From positions 4,561,001-4,625,000 of the forward strand of contig NZ_JAPZBC010000001.1 of the NCBI RefSeq assembly GCF_027460265.1: a DNA stretch of 64,000 nt. Reading direction: 5' to 3'. The first letter of the stretch is position 1, and every line of letters begins with the position of its first letter. Below are positions 7,833-16,466 of the stretch, piece after piece. Under the pieces are notes generated by a model that saw only the letters and a list, made by a program, of their open reading frames with translations, was not told the origin of the DNA and searched no databases. The position numbers and the translations under genes were made by a program. The stretch is from Streptomyces sp. WMMC940 (lineage in GTDB: Bacteria > Actinomycetota > Actinomycetes > Streptomycetales > Streptomycetaceae).

Positions 7833-8956
7833 ACGGCGTCGCGCACACCCCGTCCGCCCGCCCCCGCCTTCTGCGATGGCCGCGCCGCGCGCTCCGTGTG
7901 TCGCGCTGTGCCGCCGCCGGCCGCGGGATCGCGGTGCGGCTGTCGGCCGTGCTCCTCGCCGCGGCCGTCGCCGGTCCGGCTCCGTACGCCGCCGCGGACA
8001 CGCAACCCGCCGTCCGTCTCTCCGCCGAACAGGCCGGCGGGGGCGGTGACATCACCGTCAGCGGCTCCGGCTGGCGGCCCCAGGCGTTGCTGATGCTGCT
8101 GATCTGCGGGCAGTCCGCCCCCGGCAGAGGGGTGATCGGCGGCACCAACTCCTGCGCCAACGCCGAGGGCCGGGCCGTGACCACCGACGCCAAGGGCGCC
8201 TTCAGCAGGAAGATGCCGGTCGCCGAGCCTCCTGAACCGTGTCCCTGTGTGGTCCACGTCGCCACGGTCACCGGCGAACGGGCCGCCGTGGACGCGCCGT
8301 TCACGGTCGCCGGCCATCCCACCGCCCCGCTGCCACGGCAGACGGACGGCGGCAGGCTCGCCGTGCTCGCGACCGCCGAACTGCGGGGGTCGAGCGGGCT
8401 GCTCGTCCGGTTCGGCGCTCCACCGGAACGTGAACTCGTCTTCACCGTCGGCAATCTCGGCACCGCCCCGGTCGAGGACCCCGTCTTCCGGGTCGGTACC
8501 GCCCACGGCGTCTTCGCCCCCCAGTGGGAGGAGCGCCAGTGGCGCGGCACCGTACAACCGGGCCGGAAGGCGCAGATCAAGCTGCCCGTCCGACTGCCGG
8601 CGGGGGCGCACGGCGACTACCGGATCTCCGTGAAGTACGGCTCGAAGGTGCTCGTCGAACAGCCCTGGGGCGTGGGCAGGCCCTGGGGCGTGACGCTCTT
8701 CTGGGTGCTGCTGGCCGTCGTCGTCCCGGCGGCGCTGTTCCGGATCGGGATGGCGGTCGTGGACCGCGTGCGGCCGCGGCACCCCGGCCGGCACCGCACC
8801 CCGCACCGCACCCCGCCCCACCCCGTCCCGCCCAGGGACGGGACGGCCTCCTCGGCGGAGGACGGCCGTCCCGTCACCACGCCCGCGGCCCTGCCGTGGT
8901 TCACCCCGGACTCCGCACCGTCAGAGAACCGACCCACGACGAAGGGACACACGTGA
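7829..8956 (+). CDS. Exported membrane-anchored protein with neocarzinostatin-like domain
   Basis: A 375-residue protein with a long N-terminal signal region ('VRLSAVLLAAAVAGPAPYAAAD', residues ~36-57). A ~110-residue domain opens with 'VRLSAEQAGGGGDITVSGSGWRP' and has paired cysteines ('LLICGQS'/'NSCANA' and 'CPCVVHV'), as in the neocarzinostatin immunoglobulin-like fold. A second beta-rich domain follows, then a membrane helix near residue 300 and a His/Pro-rich cytoplasmic tail. GTG 7829 overlaps the previous stop as GTGA. It is the third member of the coupled surface operon. No chromophore-binding role is implied; the fold call rests on the Cys pattern and the strand-like 'TVSGSGW' motif. 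Confidence 0.55.
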   Translation: MNGVAHTPSARPRLLRWPRRALRVSRCAAAGRGIAVRLSAVLLAAAVAGPAPYAAADTQPAVRLSAEQAGGGGDITVSGSGWRPQALLMLLICGQSAPGRGVIGGTNSCANAEGRAVTTDAKGAFSRKMPVAEPPEPCPCVVHVATVTGERAAVDAPFTVAGHPTAPLPRQTDGGRLAVLATAELRGSSGLLVRFGAPPERELVFTVGNLGTAPVEDPVFRVGTAHGVFAPQWEERQWRGTVQPGRKAQIKLPVRLPAGAHGDYRISVKYGSKVLVEQPWGVGRPWGVTLFWVLLAVVVPAALFRIGMAVVDRVRPRHPGRHRTPHRTPPHPVPPRDGTASSAEDGRPVTTPAALPWFTPDSAPSENRPTTKGHT

Positions 8957-10308
8957 GCACGCAACGGAGGATGAGCGCGGCAGGGCTCGCGCTGATGCTC
9001 GGCGGCGCGGGGATCCTGCTGGCCGCCTCCCCCGCCCAGGCCGCCGACGTCTCGTACGCGACGGAGTGCGTCCCGCCGCCCGTATCCGGGCTGCCGCCCG
9101 TCCGGGGCACCACCGCGGTGCAGATCACCGCGCCGGCGGAGGCCGAGGTCGGGGACGAGATCGAGGTGGTCTGGAAGACGGTCGAGGCGGCGTCCAAGAA
9201 CCCCGACGTGCTGGATCTGCAGAAGGACACGGTCAAGCCGACGGGCACCCTCGAGGTGGCCGGGGCGCAGACCGCCGAGCTGGCGATGGAGGGGCCCCGG
9301 CAGAACCCCCCGATCCCGAAGAACAGCCAGATGGTGCTGTCCGACATGAAGGCCAAGCTGAGGCTGACCGCACCCGGCGAGATCACGCTGACGCCGGGCG
9401 CGTACACCATCAACGTCTCCAAGCCGATCTCGACCGACACCGAGTGCACCCCGAAGGAGGCCGTCCAGCCGGGGGCGACCGTCAAGGTGGTGGAAGGCGG
9501 TGGTGGTTCGGGCGGGACGACGGGCGGCGACGCCGGCGGTTCGTCGAGCGGTGGTTCGTCCACGGGCGGTTCGTCGAGCGGTGGCGGCGACTCCGGCGGA
9601 ACCACGGGCGGTTCGTCGAGCGGTGGCGGCGACTCCGGCGGATCCACGGGCGGTGGCGGCGGCCAGACCGATTTCGAGGGCAGGGAGGTGCGGGTCGCGT
9701 ACGCCTGCAAGACGCCCATCGGCGACAAGGAGGCCGTCTCCCCGGTCAGGATCAACGCCAGGAAGAACGGCGGCGACTTCGACCTCACCGTGAAGTTCTC
9801 GAAGTCCGTGATGGACAGCCCCGCGGACATCCCGGCCGACTCCGTGAAACCGTCGATGGAGGTCCGGCTGGGCGGTGCCGACAAGGGCTCCGTGCACGTC
9901 GAGGGCCCCACGAACAAGGAGCCCATCAAGGCGGGCGACCCGATCGAGATCCCCGATCTGACCGGCACGTACAAGCCGGGCGCCGGCGGCAGGTCGACGC
10001 TCAGCCCGGGCGTCCTCACGGTCGAGGCGCTGGGCACCACGACGACCTGCGCCCCGCCCGCCGACGTCGCGGTGTCCCTGGAGCTCGACACCTCCGCCCA
10101 GCCGGGCGGTGCGAGCGGCGGCTCCGGCGGTGCCGCCTCAGGCGCGGCAGGCGGCGGTGACGCCGCCTCGGGTGGCGGCCTCGCCGACACCGGTGCCGGG
10201 GACGACGGAGCCCTGCGCGCCCTCGCCCTCGTGGCCGGCACGGTCATCCTGACCGGTGGCGCGGTCTTCACGTTCACGCCGTGGGGGAGGCTGCGCGGGG
10301 CTCGGTGA
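8953..10308 (+). CDS. Exported sortase-substrate protein with two tandem Cys-closed domains and LAXTG-type signal
   Basis: A 451-residue protein: signal peptide (residues ~1-32), domain A (~33-180), a Gly/Ser linker of about 60 residues, domain B (~240-380), a second Gly/Ala linker, and 'LADTG' followed by a hydrophobic segment and basic tail. LAXTG is the motif used by class E sortases, which anchor chaplins in Streptomyces. Domain B matches the single domain of the protein at 6322-6996 almost throughout (for example 'LSGTYTPG' against 'LTGTYKPG', both ending 'ALGTTTTC'). Domain A is a more diverged copy, also closed by two Cys. GTG 8953 overlaps the previous stop as GTGA. It is probably displayed on the wall; no function is known. 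Confidence 0.7.
   Translation: MSTQRRMSAAGLALMLGGAGILLAASPAQAADVSYATECVPPPVSGLPPVRGTTAVQITAPAEAEVGDEIEVVWKTVEAASKNPDVLDLQKDTVKPTGTLEVAGAQTAELAMEGPRQNPPIPKNSQMVLSDMKAKLRLTAPGEITLTPGAYTINVSKPISTDTECTPKEAVQPGATVKVVEGGGGSGGTTGGDAGGSSSGGSSTGGSSSGGGDSGGTTGGSSSGGGDSGGSTGGGGGQTDFEGREVRVAYACKTPIGDKEAVSPVRINARKNGGDFDLTVKFSKSVMDSPADIPADSVKPSMEVRLGGADKGSVHVEGPTNKEPIKAGDPIEIPDLTGTYKPGAGGRSTLSPGVLTVEALGTTTTCAPPADVAVSLELDTSAQPGGASGGSGGAASGAAGGGDAASGGGLADTGAGDDGALRALALVAGTVILTGGAVFTFTPWGRLRGAR
9562..9645 (+). repeat. Two tandem 42-bp copies encoding the Gly/Ser linker
   Basis: Two near-identical units (9562-9603 and 9604-9645) encode Gly/Ser-rich linker between the two domains of the sortase-substrate protein. 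The unit length is a multiple of three, so copy number can vary without changing frame. Confidence 0.8.
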
Positions 10309-10435
10309 GCCGCACGGGCGCGGCCGGCCGGCCAGGGCTTCCGCGCCAGGCCTCGCGACGGCGGCGACGAGGTCACGACGACGAGGTCGCCCCCGGCTAC
10401 GGGCACGGCGTCCTGAGTCCGGGGACGACGGCATG

Positions 10436-10487
10436 GGAACGGGGCCGGCCCGGCACGCGGTTGTGCGTGCCGGGCCGACCCCGTTCC
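10436..10487. terminator. Bidirectional hairpin between convergent genes
   Basis: GGCCCGGCACGC pairs with GCGTGCCGGGCC around a 6-base loop, and the outer GGAAC/GTTCC arms extend the stem. It lies between the surface operon and the convergent peptide transporter. Confidence 0.8.
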
Positions 10488-10520
10488 GCGGAGAGCGCCC
10501 GCGCCGGCGGACGCGTGACG

Positions 10521-12023
10521 TCAGCGGACGTCGCCCATGAGGGCGCGGATCTTCCTGCCCGCCATCATGAACGTCAGGCCCGCCACGATCGCGATCACCG
10601 CCCACATCGAGTAGTACGCGGCGTCGCCCAGCGGCTCGTTGAGCTTGGTGGTCCAGCCGTTCAGGGCGTTGCCCGTCGCGGTGGCCAGGAACCACAGGCC
10701 CATGATCTGGCCGACGAACTGCTTGGGGGCGAGCTTCGTGGAGAGCGACAGGCCGACCGGCGACAGGCACATCTCGCCGAGGGTCTGGACGAGGTAGACG
10801 CTCAGCAGCCAGAAGACGGTGACCTTGCCGGTCTCGCTGTTCGCGGCCGCGGCGCCCGCCAGGCCCATGATGGCGAAGGAACCGCCGATGAGCAGCATCG
10901 CCAGGGCGAACTTCATCGGGGTGCTGGGCTCGCGGTTGCGCTTGGCGAGCCTGACCCAGAGGGCGGCGAAGAGCGGGGCCAGCACGATGACCATGGCCGG
11001 GTTCACCGACTGGTACCAGGACGCGGGGAACTCCCAGCCGCCGATCACGCGGTCGGTCTTGTTGTCCGCGAACAGGGTCAGCAGCGAGCCCGACTGGTCG
11101 TAGATCATCCAGAAGAGCACGGCCGTGGCGAAGAACCAGGCGAACGCCTGGATCTTGGGCTTGTCGGTCGCGGTCAGCGCCGGGTTCCGGTACATCGCGG
11201 CGAAGTAGACGACCGGCACGACGATGCCGAGGACCGCCAGGACGTTGACGATGTGCTCGATGTCGTACGTGCCGAGCAGCACGTCGACGGCGAGGGCGGC
11301 GACGGCCAGGCCGCCCCACAGCAGGACCTTGCGCAGCGCGGTCCGCTTCTCCTCCGGCGTCGCCGGGGTGCCGGGCTCCTTGCCGACGTCGCCGAGATGG
11401 CGGCTGCCGAGGACGTACTGGACGACCGCCAGCGTCATGCCGATACCGGCGACGGAGAACCCGAGGTGCCAGTTGACGTTCTCGCCCAGGTAGCCGACGA
11501 CCAGCGGGGCGGCCATGGCGCCGATGTTGATCGCCATGTAGAAGAGCGTGAAACCGGCGTCCCGGCGCGCGCTGGACTGGCCCTCGTAGAGCCCGCCGAC
11601 CATGGCCGAGATGTTCGGCTTCAGCAGACCCGTACCGGCGGCGATGAGCACCAGACCGGCGAAGAAGGCGGTGCCGGACGGGATGGCCAGGGTGTAGTGG
11701 CCCAGCGCGATGACGATTCCGCCGACGAGGACGGCCTTGCGCGCGCCCCACAGGCGGTCGGCGATCCAGCCGCCGGGCATGGCCGCCATGTAGACGACGG
11801 CGTTGTAGACGCCGTAGATCGAGGCGGCCAGCGCCTCCCTGCCCTGGAGCGGTCCGTCGAGGACTCCCGCGACCAGATAGAGGACGAGGATGCCGCGCAT
11901 TCCGTACCAGGAAAAGCGCTCCCACATCTCCGTCATGAAGAGCGTGGCCATACCGCGTGGGTGGCCGAGGAAGGTCTTCTCGCCAGGAGTGCTGGACGAG
12001 TCCTTCGTCAGGCTGGACGCCAT
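10521..12023 (-). CDS. POT/PTR-family proton-coupled oligopeptide transporter
   Basis: A 500-residue, ~14-helix transporter of the proton-dependent oligopeptide family (DtpT-like), importing di- and tripeptides. Helix 1 carries 'MWERFSWYGMRGILVLYL', matching the ExxERFxYYG proton-coupling motif. The loop after helix 4-5 carries 'GTGLLKPNISAMVGGLY', and 'FTLFYMAINIGA' matches the PTR signature. The ATG at 12023 follows AAGGA by 7 bases; longer starts lack support. It is monocistronic, convergent with the surface operon and divergent from the two-component genes. A U-tailed hairpin about 240 bases upstream on the same strand may attenuate its transcript. Confidence 0.9.
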   Translation of the reverse strand: MASSLTKDSSSTPGEKTFLGHPRGMATLFMTEMWERFSWYGMRGILVLYLVAGVLDGPLQGREALAASIYGVYNAVVYMAAMPGGWIADRLWGARKAVLVGGIVIALGHYTLAIPSGTAFFAGLVLIAAGTGLLKPNISAMVGGLYEGQSSARRDAGFTLFYMAINIGAMAAPLVVGYLGENVNWHLGFSVAGIGMTLAVVQYVLGSRHLGDVGKEPGTPATPEEKRTALRKVLLWGGLAVAALAVDVLLGTYDIEHIVNVLAVLGIVVPVVYFAAMYRNPALTATDKPKIQAFAWFFATAVLFWMIYDQSGSLLTLFADNKTDRVIGGWEFPASWYQSVNPAMVIVLAPLFAALWVRLAKRNREPSTPMKFALAMLLIGGSFAIMGLAGAAAANSETGKVTVFWLLSVYLVQTLGEMCLSPVGLSLSTKLAPKQFVGQIMGLWFLATATGNALNGWTTKLNEPLGDAAYYSMWAVIAIVAGLTFMMAGRKIRALMGDVR

Positions 12024-12257
12024 GTCGATCCTTGCTGCTCGGGACGCGCCGCCTCGTGAGCGGTTTCCGCGCCCGGTGGGGGGCGGCCGGCACCGGCGGG
12101 GGAGCGGTCCCGCCCCGCGCCCGAGGGGCCCGTCCCAGGGTGGGGGACGAGGGACGGTCCTCGCCGGGATCCACACCCCGCGCGCGTCGTCGCGTGCGGG
12201 GCCCGGCCCAGGTCATTCACCGTCACGGAGGGGCGGGGCTCCCGCCCGACTCCGCGC

Positions 12258-12295
12258 AGAAAAGAGACCTTTGGCGGTAAAAGCAGCCAAAGGTC
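12258..12295 (-). terminator. Intrinsic terminator-like hairpin reading towards the peptide transporter
   Basis: On the minus strand GACCTTTGGC and GCCAAAGGTC form a perfect 10-bp stem with a 10-base loop, followed by TCTTTTCT. No minus-strand gene precedes it, so it would end either a short RNA or the leader of the transporter transcript. Confidence 0.65.
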
Positions 12296-12476
12296 CCCGT
12301 GTAGTGCTGTAGGCGCCTTGACACCATAAGGCATGACAGCAACATGTTTAGACCACTTGAGAGAAGGATCACAGGCGTTCGTGGAACCGCCTGCCCATAT
12401 TCGAAGGCGCAAACCAGGATGCATCGCCGACATCGGGGGTCTGCCCAGGACCCCCCTGAGCGTGACCGCCGCGGAC

Positions 12477-12482
12477 TACCAT
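12477..12482 (+). promoter_or_regulatory. -10 element for a leaderless response-regulator transcript
   Basis: TACCAT ends 6 bases before the ATG at 12489, which puts the expected transcription start on the start codon. There is no Shine-Dalgarno sequence, which agrees with a leaderless mRNA. Confidence 0.5.
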
Positions 12483-12488
12483 CACCCC

Positions 12489-13166
12489 ATGACCCGTGTA
12501 CTGCTCGCCGAGGACGACGCATCCATCTCCGAGCCGCTGGCGCGTGCGTTGCGCCGGGAGGGGTACGAGGTCGAGGTCCGTGAGGACGGCCCGGCCGCGC
12601 TCCACGCCGGGCTCCAGGGCGGTGTCGACCTGGTCGTGCTGGATCTCGGGCTGCCCGGGATGGACGGGCTCGAAGTGGCGAGGCGGCTGCGCGCCGACGG
12701 CCACAGCGTGCCGATCCTGGTGCTGACCGCCCGAGCCGACGAGGTGGACACGGTGGTCGGCCTGGACGCCGGTGCCGACGACTACGTGACCAAGCCCTTC
12801 CGGCTCGCCGAACTGCTGGCCCGGGTACGGGCCTTGCTCCGGCGCGGCGCCGCGGAGCCCGCGGCGGCGCCCGCGACGCACGGCGTGCGGATCGACGTCG
12901 AGTCCCACCGGGCCTGGATGGGCGAGGAGGAGCTGCAGCTCACGGCGAAGGAGTTCGACCTGCTGCGCGTGCTGGTGCGGGACGCCGGCCGGGTGGTCAC
13001 CCGCGATCAGTTGATGCGCGAGGTCTGGGACACCACCTGGTGGTCGTCCACGAAGACCCTCGACATGCACATCTCCTGGCTGCGCAAGAAGCTGGGGGAC
13101 GACGCGGCGAACCCGAGGTACATCGCGACGGTCCGAGGCGTCGGTTTCCGCTTCGAGAAGAACTGA
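12489..13166 (+). CDS. OmpR/PhoB-family response regulator
   Basis: A 225-residue two-domain regulator. The receiver domain has the acidic pocket Glu8-Asp9-Asp10, the phosphoacceptor Asp52 in 'VVLDLGLPGMDG', Thr80 and Lys102. The C-terminal winged helix includes 'LQLTAKEFDLLRVLVRDAGRVVTRDQLM' and 'RYIATVRGVGFRFE'. It should be phosphorylated by the histidine kinase 157 bases downstream. ATG 12489 lacks a ribosome binding site but has a -10 box directly upstream, suggesting leaderless translation. The stimulus is unknown. The nearby peptide transporter is divergent and could be a target, but nothing in the sequence proves it. Confidence 0.9.
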   Translation: MTRVLLAEDDASISEPLARALRREGYEVEVREDGPAALHAGLQGGVDLVVLDLGLPGMDGLEVARRLRADGHSVPILVLTARADEVDTVVGLDAGADDYVTKPFRLAELLARVRALLRRGAAEPAAAPATHGVRIDVESHRAWMGEEELQLTAKEFDLLRVLVRDAGRVVTRDQLMREVWDTTWWSSTKTLDMHISWLRKKLGDDAANPRYIATVRGVGFRFEKN

Positions 13167-13323
13167 CCACAGGGGACCGGCCGGCCGCCCGGCGTGACCG
13201 CCCGGGACCGGTCGGGACACCGCGGTTCGGGACAACAGGGCCTCGGGGCCGCACCGTCCCGGGCCGGCAAGGACCGCGGGGGTCCGGCCCCCGCACGACC
13301 GCAAGACCCGCCCGGAGGGCACC

Positions 13324-14592
13324 GTGCGCCGCCGACTGATCAACTCCACCCTGGCCGTGGTGCTCGTGGTGATCGCCGTCTTCGGTGTGTCGCTCGTCAT
13401 CGTCGAGACGCGCACCATCAGCAACAGCGCCCAGGAGAGCGTCGACTCCGAGGCGTTGCGGCTGGTCAGCGTCATCGAGGCCAAGGTCCTGGAGCACGAG
13501 CGGGTCGACGACGGGGTGCTGGCCGACCAGATCGGGCCGGACCGGTTCGCCAGGATCGAGATCCCCGGCAGCCCGCCGGTCGAGGTGGGGCAGCGGCCCT
13601 CCGGCAGCGTGATCCGCGGCACCGCCACCGGCGAGCAGGGCGAGCGGGTCACCGTCGAGGAGTCCCGGGCCACCGTGACCCGCGAGGTCGGCCGTTCCCT
13701 GATGATCATCGGTGCGGTGGCGCTGCTCGCCGTCGTCGCCGCCGTACTGCTCGCCGTGCGGCAGGCCAACCGGCTCGCCTCGCCGCTGACCGATCTCGCC
13801 GAGACCGCGGAGCGGCTGGGCTCCGGTGACCCGCGGCCGCGTCACAAGAGGTACGGCGTTCCCGAACTCGACCGCGTCGCCGACGTCCTGGACGCCAGCG
13901 CCGAGCGGATCGCCCGGATGCTGACCGCCGAGCGTCGGCTCGCCGCCGACGCGTCCCACCAGCTCCGTACACCCCTCACCGCCCTGTCCATGCGGCTGGA
14001 GGAGATCTCCGCCACGGACGACCCGGACACCGTCAAGGAGGAGGCGAACGTCGCGCTCACCCAGGTGGAACGACTCACCGACGTGGTGGAGCGGCTGCTC
14101 ACCAACGCCCGGGACCCGAGGACCGGGTCCGCGGTCGCCTTCGACCTCGACGAGGTCGTCAAACAGCAGATCGAGGAGTGGCGCCCCGCGTACCGCAGCG
14201 CGGGTCGCGCCATCGTCTGCTCGGGCAAGCAGGGTATGCGGGCCGTTGGAACACCGGGCGCGGTCGCCCAGGTGCTGGCGGCCCTGATCGAGAACTCGCT
14301 GATGCACGGGGGCGGCACGGTGGCCCTGCGTACGCGTGTCACCGGCAACCAGGCCGTCATCGAAGTGACCGACGAGGGGCCCGGAGTGCCGGCCGACCTG
14401 GGGGCGCGGATCTTCGAGCGCACCATCAGCGGGCGGAACTCGACGGGCATCGGTCTCGCCGTGGCCCGGGACCTCGCGGAGGCGGACGGCGGACGGCTGG
14501 AGCTGCTGCAGCAGCAGCCCGCGGTGTTCGCCCTGTTCCTGAGCCGCGAGGCGCGGCCGCGCAAGGAGGAGCCGGAGCACACGGTGCGCTGA
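13324..14592 (+). CDS. Membrane sensor histidine kinase
   Basis: A 422-residue kinase with a short extracytoplasmic sensor between helices at ~8-28 and ~126-146, and a HAMP-like linker. The dimerisation/phosphoacceptor helix is 'ADASHQLRTPL' (His212). The HATPase domain has N-box 'ALIENSLMHGGG', G1 'VTDEGPGVP' and G2-like 'STGIGLAVARDLAEADGG'. GTG 13324 follows GGAGGG by 4 bases. It is the cognate partner of the response regulator immediately upstream. The small sensor of ~95 residues shows no recognisable ligand fold. Confidence 0.9.
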   Translation: MRRRLINSTLAVVLVVIAVFGVSLVIVETRTISNSAQESVDSEALRLVSVIEAKVLEHERVDDGVLADQIGPDRFARIEIPGSPPVEVGQRPSGSVIRGTATGEQGERVTVEESRATVTREVGRSLMIIGAVALLAVVAAVLLAVRQANRLASPLTDLAETAERLGSGDPRPRHKRYGVPELDRVADVLDASAERIARMLTAERRLAADASHQLRTPLTALSMRLEEISATDDPDTVKEEANVALTQVERLTDVVERLLTNARDPRTGSAVAFDLDEVVKQQIEEWRPAYRSAGRAIVCSGKQGMRAVGTPGAVAQVLAALIENSLMHGGGTVALRTRVTGNQAVIEVTDEGPGVPADLGARIFERTISGRNSTGIGLAVARDLAEADGGRLELLQQQPAVFALFLSREARPRKEEPEHTVR

Positions 14593-14652
14593 GGCGGCGC
14601 GGGACGTACCGGACGGGGTGCCGGGGGAGGGCGCGACGAGCGGCGGGCCGGT

Positions 14653-15162
14653 TCAGCTGCCGACGCGGTCGGGCGCCTCCGTGCGCCGCTGCTCCAGGAA
14701 GGACTCCGCGGTCTGCACGGCCTCCCGTGCCGGCAGGGCCCGGAAGACCCAGGTGCGGTACGACCAGAAGCGGAACAGCGTCGCGACGGCGATGCCGAAG
14801 AACTTGAAGAAGTTGCTCTGCAGCGGGTCGTCCCAGCCGAACCCGTAGGTCGCGACGTACAGCACACCGTTCTCGATCACCAGGCCGACCGCGCTGAACA
14901 GCAGGAACAGGGTGAGTTCCTTGGTTCGGCCGCTCTTGTCCCGGTCCCGGTACGTGAAGTAGCGGAAGCCCACGTAGTTGAACAGGATCGCGATGACGGT
15001 GGCGAGGAGGCTGGCGCGCACCACCGGGATCTCGGTGGTCTGCCGCAGCAGGTTGAAGACCGCCATGTTGACCAGGAGGCCCAGGGCGCCGACCGCGCCG
15101 AACTTGGCGACCTCGCGCGCGAGCCGGTTCAGTCGCACACGCAGTGCGCCCCGTTCGCTCAT
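14653..15162 (-). CDS. GtrA-family membrane protein
   Basis: A 169-residue protein with four predicted membrane helices ('FGAVGALGLLVNMAVFNLL', 'LLATVIAILFNYVGFRYF', 'LFLLFSAVGLVIENGVLYV', 'FFKFFGIAVATLFRFWSYR'). This is the GtrA layout, a family implicated in moving or presenting lipid-linked sugars. The conserved 'NY.GFRYFTYRDR' segment after helix 2 fits. It is convergent with the kinase gene and divergent from purK with a 164-base gap. In mycobacteria a GtrA gene also flanks purK. It probably aids polysaccharide assembly; the sugar is unknown. Confidence 0.85.
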   Translation of the reverse strand: MSERGALRVRLNRLAREVAKFGAVGALGLLVNMAVFNLLRQTTEIPVVRASLLATVIAILFNYVGFRYFTYRDRDKSGRTKELTLFLLFSAVGLVIENGVLYVATYGFGWDDPLQSNFFKFFGIAVATLFRFWSYRTWVFRALPAREAVQTAESFLEQRRTEAPDRVGS

Positions 15163-15314
15163 GGTGTCCGCTGGTCCCGTCCGGTCGACTACGTCAACCA
15201 GACCACTCTAACCAGCACCTCCGCCGCGTGCCCGACGGACGGCCATGAAGGAGCGCACACCCTTGTGGGATCGTACGAAGCGGTGGGGCGGGCAGGACCG
15301 TACGGAGCTCCGGA

Positions 15315-15320
15315 TACCCT
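15315..15320 (+). promoter_or_regulatory. -10 element for purK, probably leaderless
   Basis: TACCCT ends 6 bases before the GTG at 15327. The only purine-rich stretch abuts the start codon, too close for a Shine-Dalgarno site. Confidence 0.45.
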
Positions 15321-15326
15321 GAGAGG

Positions 15327-16466
15327 GTGACGTTCCCCGTAGTCGGCATGGTCGGCGGCGGACAGCTCGCCCGTATGACACACGAGGCAGGCATCCCCCT
15401 CGGCATCAGGTTCAAGCTCCTCAGTGACACCCCCCAGGACTCGGCGGCCCAGGTGGCCGGTGAGGTCGTCGTCGGCGACTACCGGGACCTGGACGCACTC
15501 CGCGACTTCGCGCGCGGCTGCGACGTGATCACCTTCGACCACGAGCACGTGCCCACCGAGCACCTGCGGGCCCTGGAGGCGGAGGGCATTCCCGTCCGCC
15601 CGGGCCCGGACGCGCTCGTGCACGCCCAGGACAAGGGCGTGATGCGCGCACGGCTCGACGCGATCGACGCACCCAGCCCGCGCCACCGCATCGTCGCCGA
15701 CCCGGCGGACACGGCCGCCTTCGCGGCGGAGGTCGGGGGCTTCCCCGTGGTCCTCAAGACGGTGCGCGGCGGCTACGACGGCAAGGGCGTGTGGATCGTC
15801 CGGAGCGAGGAGGACGCCGAGCCGCCGTTCCGCGCCGGTGTGCCCGTCCTCGCCGAGGAGAAGGTCGACTACCGCCGCGAGCTCGCCGCGAACATCGTCC
15901 GTTCTCCGCACGGCCAGGCGGTCGCGTATCCGGTCGTGGAGTCCCGGCAGGTCGACGGCGTCTGCGACACCGTGATCGCCCCCGCGCCGGACCTGGACGA
16001 GGAGCTGGCCGGGCAGGCCCAGCAGCTCGCGCTGCGCATCGCCCGCGAGCTCGGCGTCGTCGGCCATCTGGCGGTCGAGCTCTTCGAGACCACGGACGGC
16101 CGCGTCCTCGTCAACGAGCTGGCCATGCGTCCGCACAACTCCGGCCACTGGACCCAGGACGGCGCGATCACGTCCCAGTTCGCCAACCACGTGCGGGCCG
16201 TGCTCGACCTGCCGCTCGGCGACCCCCGCCCCCGGGCGAGGTGGACGGTCATGGCGAACGTCCTCGGCGGCGACTACCCGGACATGTACCAGGGCTACTT
16301 GCACTGCATGGCCCGGGACCCGCAGCTGAAGATCCACATGTACGGCAAGGACGTGAAGTCCGGGCGCAAGGTCGGACACGTCAACACCTACGGCGACGAC
16401 CTGGACGACGTGCTCGCACGCGCCCGTCACGCGGCCGACTACCTCAGAGGAACGATCACCGAATGA
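15327..16466 (+). CDS. purK: N5-carboxyaminoimidazole ribonucleotide synthase
   Basis: A 379-residue ATP-grasp enzyme that carboxylates AIR with bicarbonate and ATP to give N5-CAIR in de novo purine synthesis. The N-terminal '[18 protein letters not shown]' nucleotide-fold start, the grasp segment '[20 protein letters not shown]' and the C-terminal '[14 protein letters not shown]' motif are all intact, and length is typical. GTG 15327 may be the first base of the transcript. It overlaps purE by ATGA, so the two are translationally coupled, as expected because PurE uses the PurK product. Confidence 0.95.
   Translation: MTFPVVGMVGGGQLARMTHEAGIPLGIRFKLLSDTPQDSAAQVAGEVVVGDYRDLDALRDFARGCDVITFDHEHVPTEHLRALEAEGIPVRPGPDALVHAQDKGVMRARLDAIDAPSPRHRIVADPADTAAFAAEVGGFPVVLKTVRGGYDGKGVWIVRSEEDAEPPFRAGVPVLAEEKVDYRRELAANIVRSPHGQAVAYPVVESRQVDGVCDTVIAPAPDLDEELAGQAQQLALRIARELGVVGHLAVELFETTDGRVLVNELAMRPHNSGHWTQDGAITSQFANHVRAVLDLPLGDPRPRARWTVMANVLGGDYPDMYQGYLHCMARDPQLKIHMYGKDVKSGRKVGHVNTYGDDLDDVLARARHAADYLRGTITE

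Larger units (their letters stand above)
12024..12488. other. 465-bp divergent region between peptide transporter and response regulator
   Basis: No convincing gene. It holds a terminator-like hairpin at 12266-12295 (separate entry) and TTGACA at 12318-12323, which could be a -35 box for the plus strand with CATGTT 19 bases on. TACCAT at 12477-12482 lies close to the response-regulator start. Confidence 0.6.

Noticed and set aside
10281..12059. 592-codon plus-strand frame opposite the peptide transporter
   Set aside because: Antisense to an unmistakable POT transporter; sequence is low-complexity Glu/Asp/Arg/Gly.
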